64,000 nucleotides of DNA, taken from positions 1 through 64,000 of the forward strand of contig JANQNY010000071.1 in the NCBI GenBank assembly GCA_028279345.1, written 5' to 3'. The position numbers were made by a program, and so were the translations under genes. Every line of letters starts with the position of its first letter. The first letter of the stretch is position 1. This document shows, piece by piece, positions 55,421-64,000 of the stretch. The notes under the pieces are model-generated. The model was given only the letters and a program-made list of their open reading frames with translations, made no database searches and was not told the DNA's origin. The DNA is from Geminicoccaceae bacterium. GTDB taxonomy: Bacteria > Pseudomonadota > Alphaproteobacteria > Geminicoccales > Geminicoccaceae.

Positions 55421-57384
55421 CTATGTGCGCGGCCGCATGCTGCGCATGGCCTCGAGGATGGTCTTGGCGAGCGGACTGGCGAACACGTCCTCGACAGGCT
55501 CCGGAAGCCGGCGTTGCCAGTTCGGGTGCTCGTCGACGGTGCCGGGCAGATTCGGCTGCTCCAGGACGCCCGCGACATCTTCTAGCTGAACCAACGCCAG
55601 CGTTGAGGCGCTGGCAGCGAGAAACCGGTGGAGTTCCACCACCAGCGGCTCGCCGCCAAAGCCTGCGGCGTCCAAGGCGCGGCGAAGAGCATCCGTGTCC
55701 GCTGTCCGCCCAGCCTGCGCCGTCGCTCGCTCGTGTGGTTCGTCGCCACCGAGGTCCGCCCGCCAATCGACGTCGCTACCGGCGAAGAAGCCGCGCACCG
55801 TCGGCAGATCGTGTGTCGATACAGACGCAAGCGCCTGCTCGGGATACTCGTTCGGCGCGCGGAAGCGGTCGCCGTCGCGCTCGAACCAGAGCACACGGCA
55901 GGACAGCATACCGGCGTCGCGCAGACGGTCGCGAAAGCCCTCGGGAACGGTTCCCAGATCCTCGCCGACGATGACGCAGCGGCGCCGGTGTGAGACCAGC
56001 GAGCAGAGCCGCGCCATCACGTCGAAGGGGAACTCGACATAGGTCCCTTCGTGCGCGGACGCCCCTTCGGGGATCCAGAACTGCCGCGCGAAGCCGAGGA
56101 CGTGATCGATGCGGATGGCGCCGGCATGGCGCGCGTTCGCGTCGAGATCGTCGAGCAGCGGCCGAAAGCCCAGCGCCGCCAAGCGCGTCGGGGCAAACGG
56201 CGCGAGGCCCCAGTTCTGCCCGTCGGGACCGAGCGGATCGGGCGGCGCACCGACCGTGAGACCGCGCACCGTGACGCCAGGCGTCGACCAGGCCATGGAG
56301 CCGGCCGGGTTCACCCCCACCGCGAGATCGCAGTAGAGCCCGAGCCGCATGCCGCCGTCCCGCGCCGCCGCCTGGGCGTCCTCAAGCTGCATGTCTGCAA
56401 GCCACTGCAGAAAGGCGAAGAACGCGATGCGCTGGGCGTTGGCGGCGACGAAGGCCTCGACCTCGGGCGTGTCGGGACGGCGCCAGCCCGTGGGCCAGGT
56501 CCAGAAAGCCCAGCACGACGGATCGACTGCGAGAGCGGCCTCGTGCAATGCCTCGAACCGACAGTGCAGCTCCAGGCTCTCGCCGCCATCCACGCGGAAT
56601 CGACGGAAGGCTTCATCCGAGCAGGCGTGCCGGAATCGCTCGAACAGGCCTTCCAGCGCTGCCTTCTTGACGTCGGCGAGCTGCGGGTAGTCGAGCAGTT
56701 CGGAGCCGCTCTTGGGCGCCGGCGGAAGCGCGACGCCCAGCCGCTCAGCGGCCCAACCGACGTCGATGTAGAGTGGATTGACGAACGCACGGTGCGATGG
56801 CGAGTAGGGGCTGCGCGCATGCGCATCCGCCATGAAGAGCGTGTGCAGCGGGCTTAGGCCGAACAGATCGCTGCCATGTTCCGCAGCGAGTTTGGCCGCC
56901 GTCCGCAGATCGCCGAAATCGCCGATCGCGCTGGGTTGCCGGGTTCTGAGGCCGTAAAGCTGGGCGCTGATGCCGAAGCTCCGCGCACAGCCGAGTTCGG
57001 CGGGTAGCAGGCAACGTTCTGGCGCCACCAGGACGTGGCGATGCCCACCCTCCCAGGCGACCTCGTGCAAGCCCATCGGCAAAGGGTCAGCGAGCGCCGT
57101 TCCGAAAGCCCCGGCGCTCGCACGAGCTTCGACGCGCGAGCCGTCGTCGAGCGTCGCTGTGTATGGCTCGCCATCGGCGAGGCCCGGCACCTCGAAGGCA
57201 GTCCCTGGCGTCGCCAACAGCGGCGGCGGTGCCACCGGTTCGCGCGTCGATACCTGCGGATCGATGCCCAGACCGACGAGCACGGCCTCCAGCGTCGCAT
57301 CGGGGACCTCGTGCAATGTCCCCGCGATATCGTACCAACGCACCGCGACCCCATTGGACTCAGCACGCGCGCGCAGGCCACTAT

Positions 57385-57388
<4 letters not shown>
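55421..57388 (-). CDS. malQ: 4-alpha-glucanotransferase (amylomaltase)
   Basis: Transfers maltosyl units between alpha-1,4-glucans; 655 residues from GTG 57388, which overlaps the upstream fusion gene's stop (GTGA). GH77 motifs are intact: AIRIDHVLGFARQFWIP with the nucleophile Asp, VIVGEDLGTVPEGF with the acid/base Glu, and STHDLPTVRGF with the third Asp. It is the last gene of the glucan operon. With the debranching enzyme upstream it would lengthen and recycle short maltooligosaccharides. Confidence 0.94.
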
Positions 57389-63510
<6,122 letters not shown>

Positions 63511-63527
<17 letters not shown>

Positions 63528-64000
63528 TGTCTGAAGCCAGCAGCGCGAGCACGCCGCCCAGCGGAATCTTCAACCAGGTCGGCCGATTGGCCGCCTCGTA
63601 GCTGATCTCGTAGAGCGCCTTCTCCAATAGGAACAGGCGCAACAGACCTTCGTCCTCGCCCGCGTCTTCGGGGAGCGACGCGCAACCGGCCATGCCTGTG
63701 CGGTACGAGTCGAGGAAGGCGGCCGAAGCGCCGTCCCGCCAACGCGCGGCTATCGTACGCGCAAGCTCCTCGACCAAGCCACGATCTTCGACCAGCCTCG
63801 CCGTGACGGCCTCGGCCGCGTAGTCGAAGGAGCGAAGCATACCGGCTACGTCCTTGTGGACGGCAACCTTGGCCCGACGCTCCTCCATGGACCGCGCCGG
63901 CTCACCCTCAAAGTCGAGCACGTAGACATCGTCGCGAGCGACTAGCACCTGCCCGAGGTGGTAGTCGCCGTGGACGCGGGTCTTCTGAGCGGTGACGACC
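63511..64000 (-). CDS. maltokinase (Mak/Pep2-type), C-terminal part; possibly TreS-Mak fusion
   Basis: The gene runs off the window, so only the last 162 residues are visible. [12 protein letters not shown] is the kinase catalytic loop and [15 protein letters not shown] the metal-binding Asp motif of maltokinases, which make maltose-1-phosphate for the GlgE glucan pathway. The C-terminus ([13 protein letters not shown]) is typical. In many bacteria this domain is fused behind trehalose synthase TreS, which would lie beyond base 64000. It is the most upstream visible gene of the glucan operon. Confidence 0.88.

Overview
The window is high-GC DNA with the gene set of a Gram-negative alphaproteobacterium, probably of the Rhodospirillales or a related free-living lineage. 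The evidence is lipid A/LPS genes (waaA, lpxK), a sigma-32 factor with an RpoH box, a giant NAD-dependent glutamate dehydrogenase, TRAP and BCCT transporters and a DUF1194 protein. Genus and species cannot be read from the sequence.

Bases 1-100 hold a tRNA-Phe gene. A 46-base piece of its 3' half (55-100) is repeated exactly at 14990-15035. Between the copies lies a genomic island of about 14.9 kb. It carries a tyrosine integrase next to the tRNA, a ribbon-helix-helix-like protein ending in an SSB-type tail, a small helix-turn-helix protein, a putative replication initiator followed by three iteron-like repeats, and a zinc-ribbon protein. Its cargo is defence: a type I restriction-modification operon with two complete hsdM genes (hsdM-hsdM-hsdS-hsdR), and an AbiE-like toxin/antitoxin pair whose antitoxin has a nuclease-like N-terminal motif.

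Bases 15036-55400 are ordinary chromosome. In order they hold an MscS channel, a TRAP transporter (P-Q-M), NAD-glutamate dehydrogenase, waaA-lpxK, rpoH, an FAD monooxygenase, an MBL hydrolase, an MT-A70 methyltransferase convergent with 3-methyladenine glycosylase, a dienelactone-hydrolase-like protein, an MscS/cyclic-nucleotide-domain channel, cspA with a structured leader and a terminator, and an acetylpolyamine amidohydrolase with an SDR. They are followed by a trio of exported proteins (fasciclin, DUF1194, MliC-like), DMT and BCCT transporters, a second SDR, recQ, an EAL phosphodiesterase, a GNAT protein, a D-2-hydroxyacid dehydrogenase, a subtilase, a lytic transglycosylase, a DUF3179 protein, a creatininase and Ldh-type dehydrogenase pair, and a secreted unknown.

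Bases 55421-64000 hold a minus-strand operon for alpha-glucan metabolism in which every gene overlaps the next: maltokinase (cut by the window end), glgB, a 1317-residue fusion, and malQ. The fusion joins an apparently active GlgX debranching enzyme to a TreZ-like (maltooligosyltrehalose trehalohydrolase) domain in which all three GH13 catalytic positions are replaced. This fused pseudoenzyme is the most unusual protein in the window. Next in interest are the tandem HsdM pair and the SSB-tail protein of the island.
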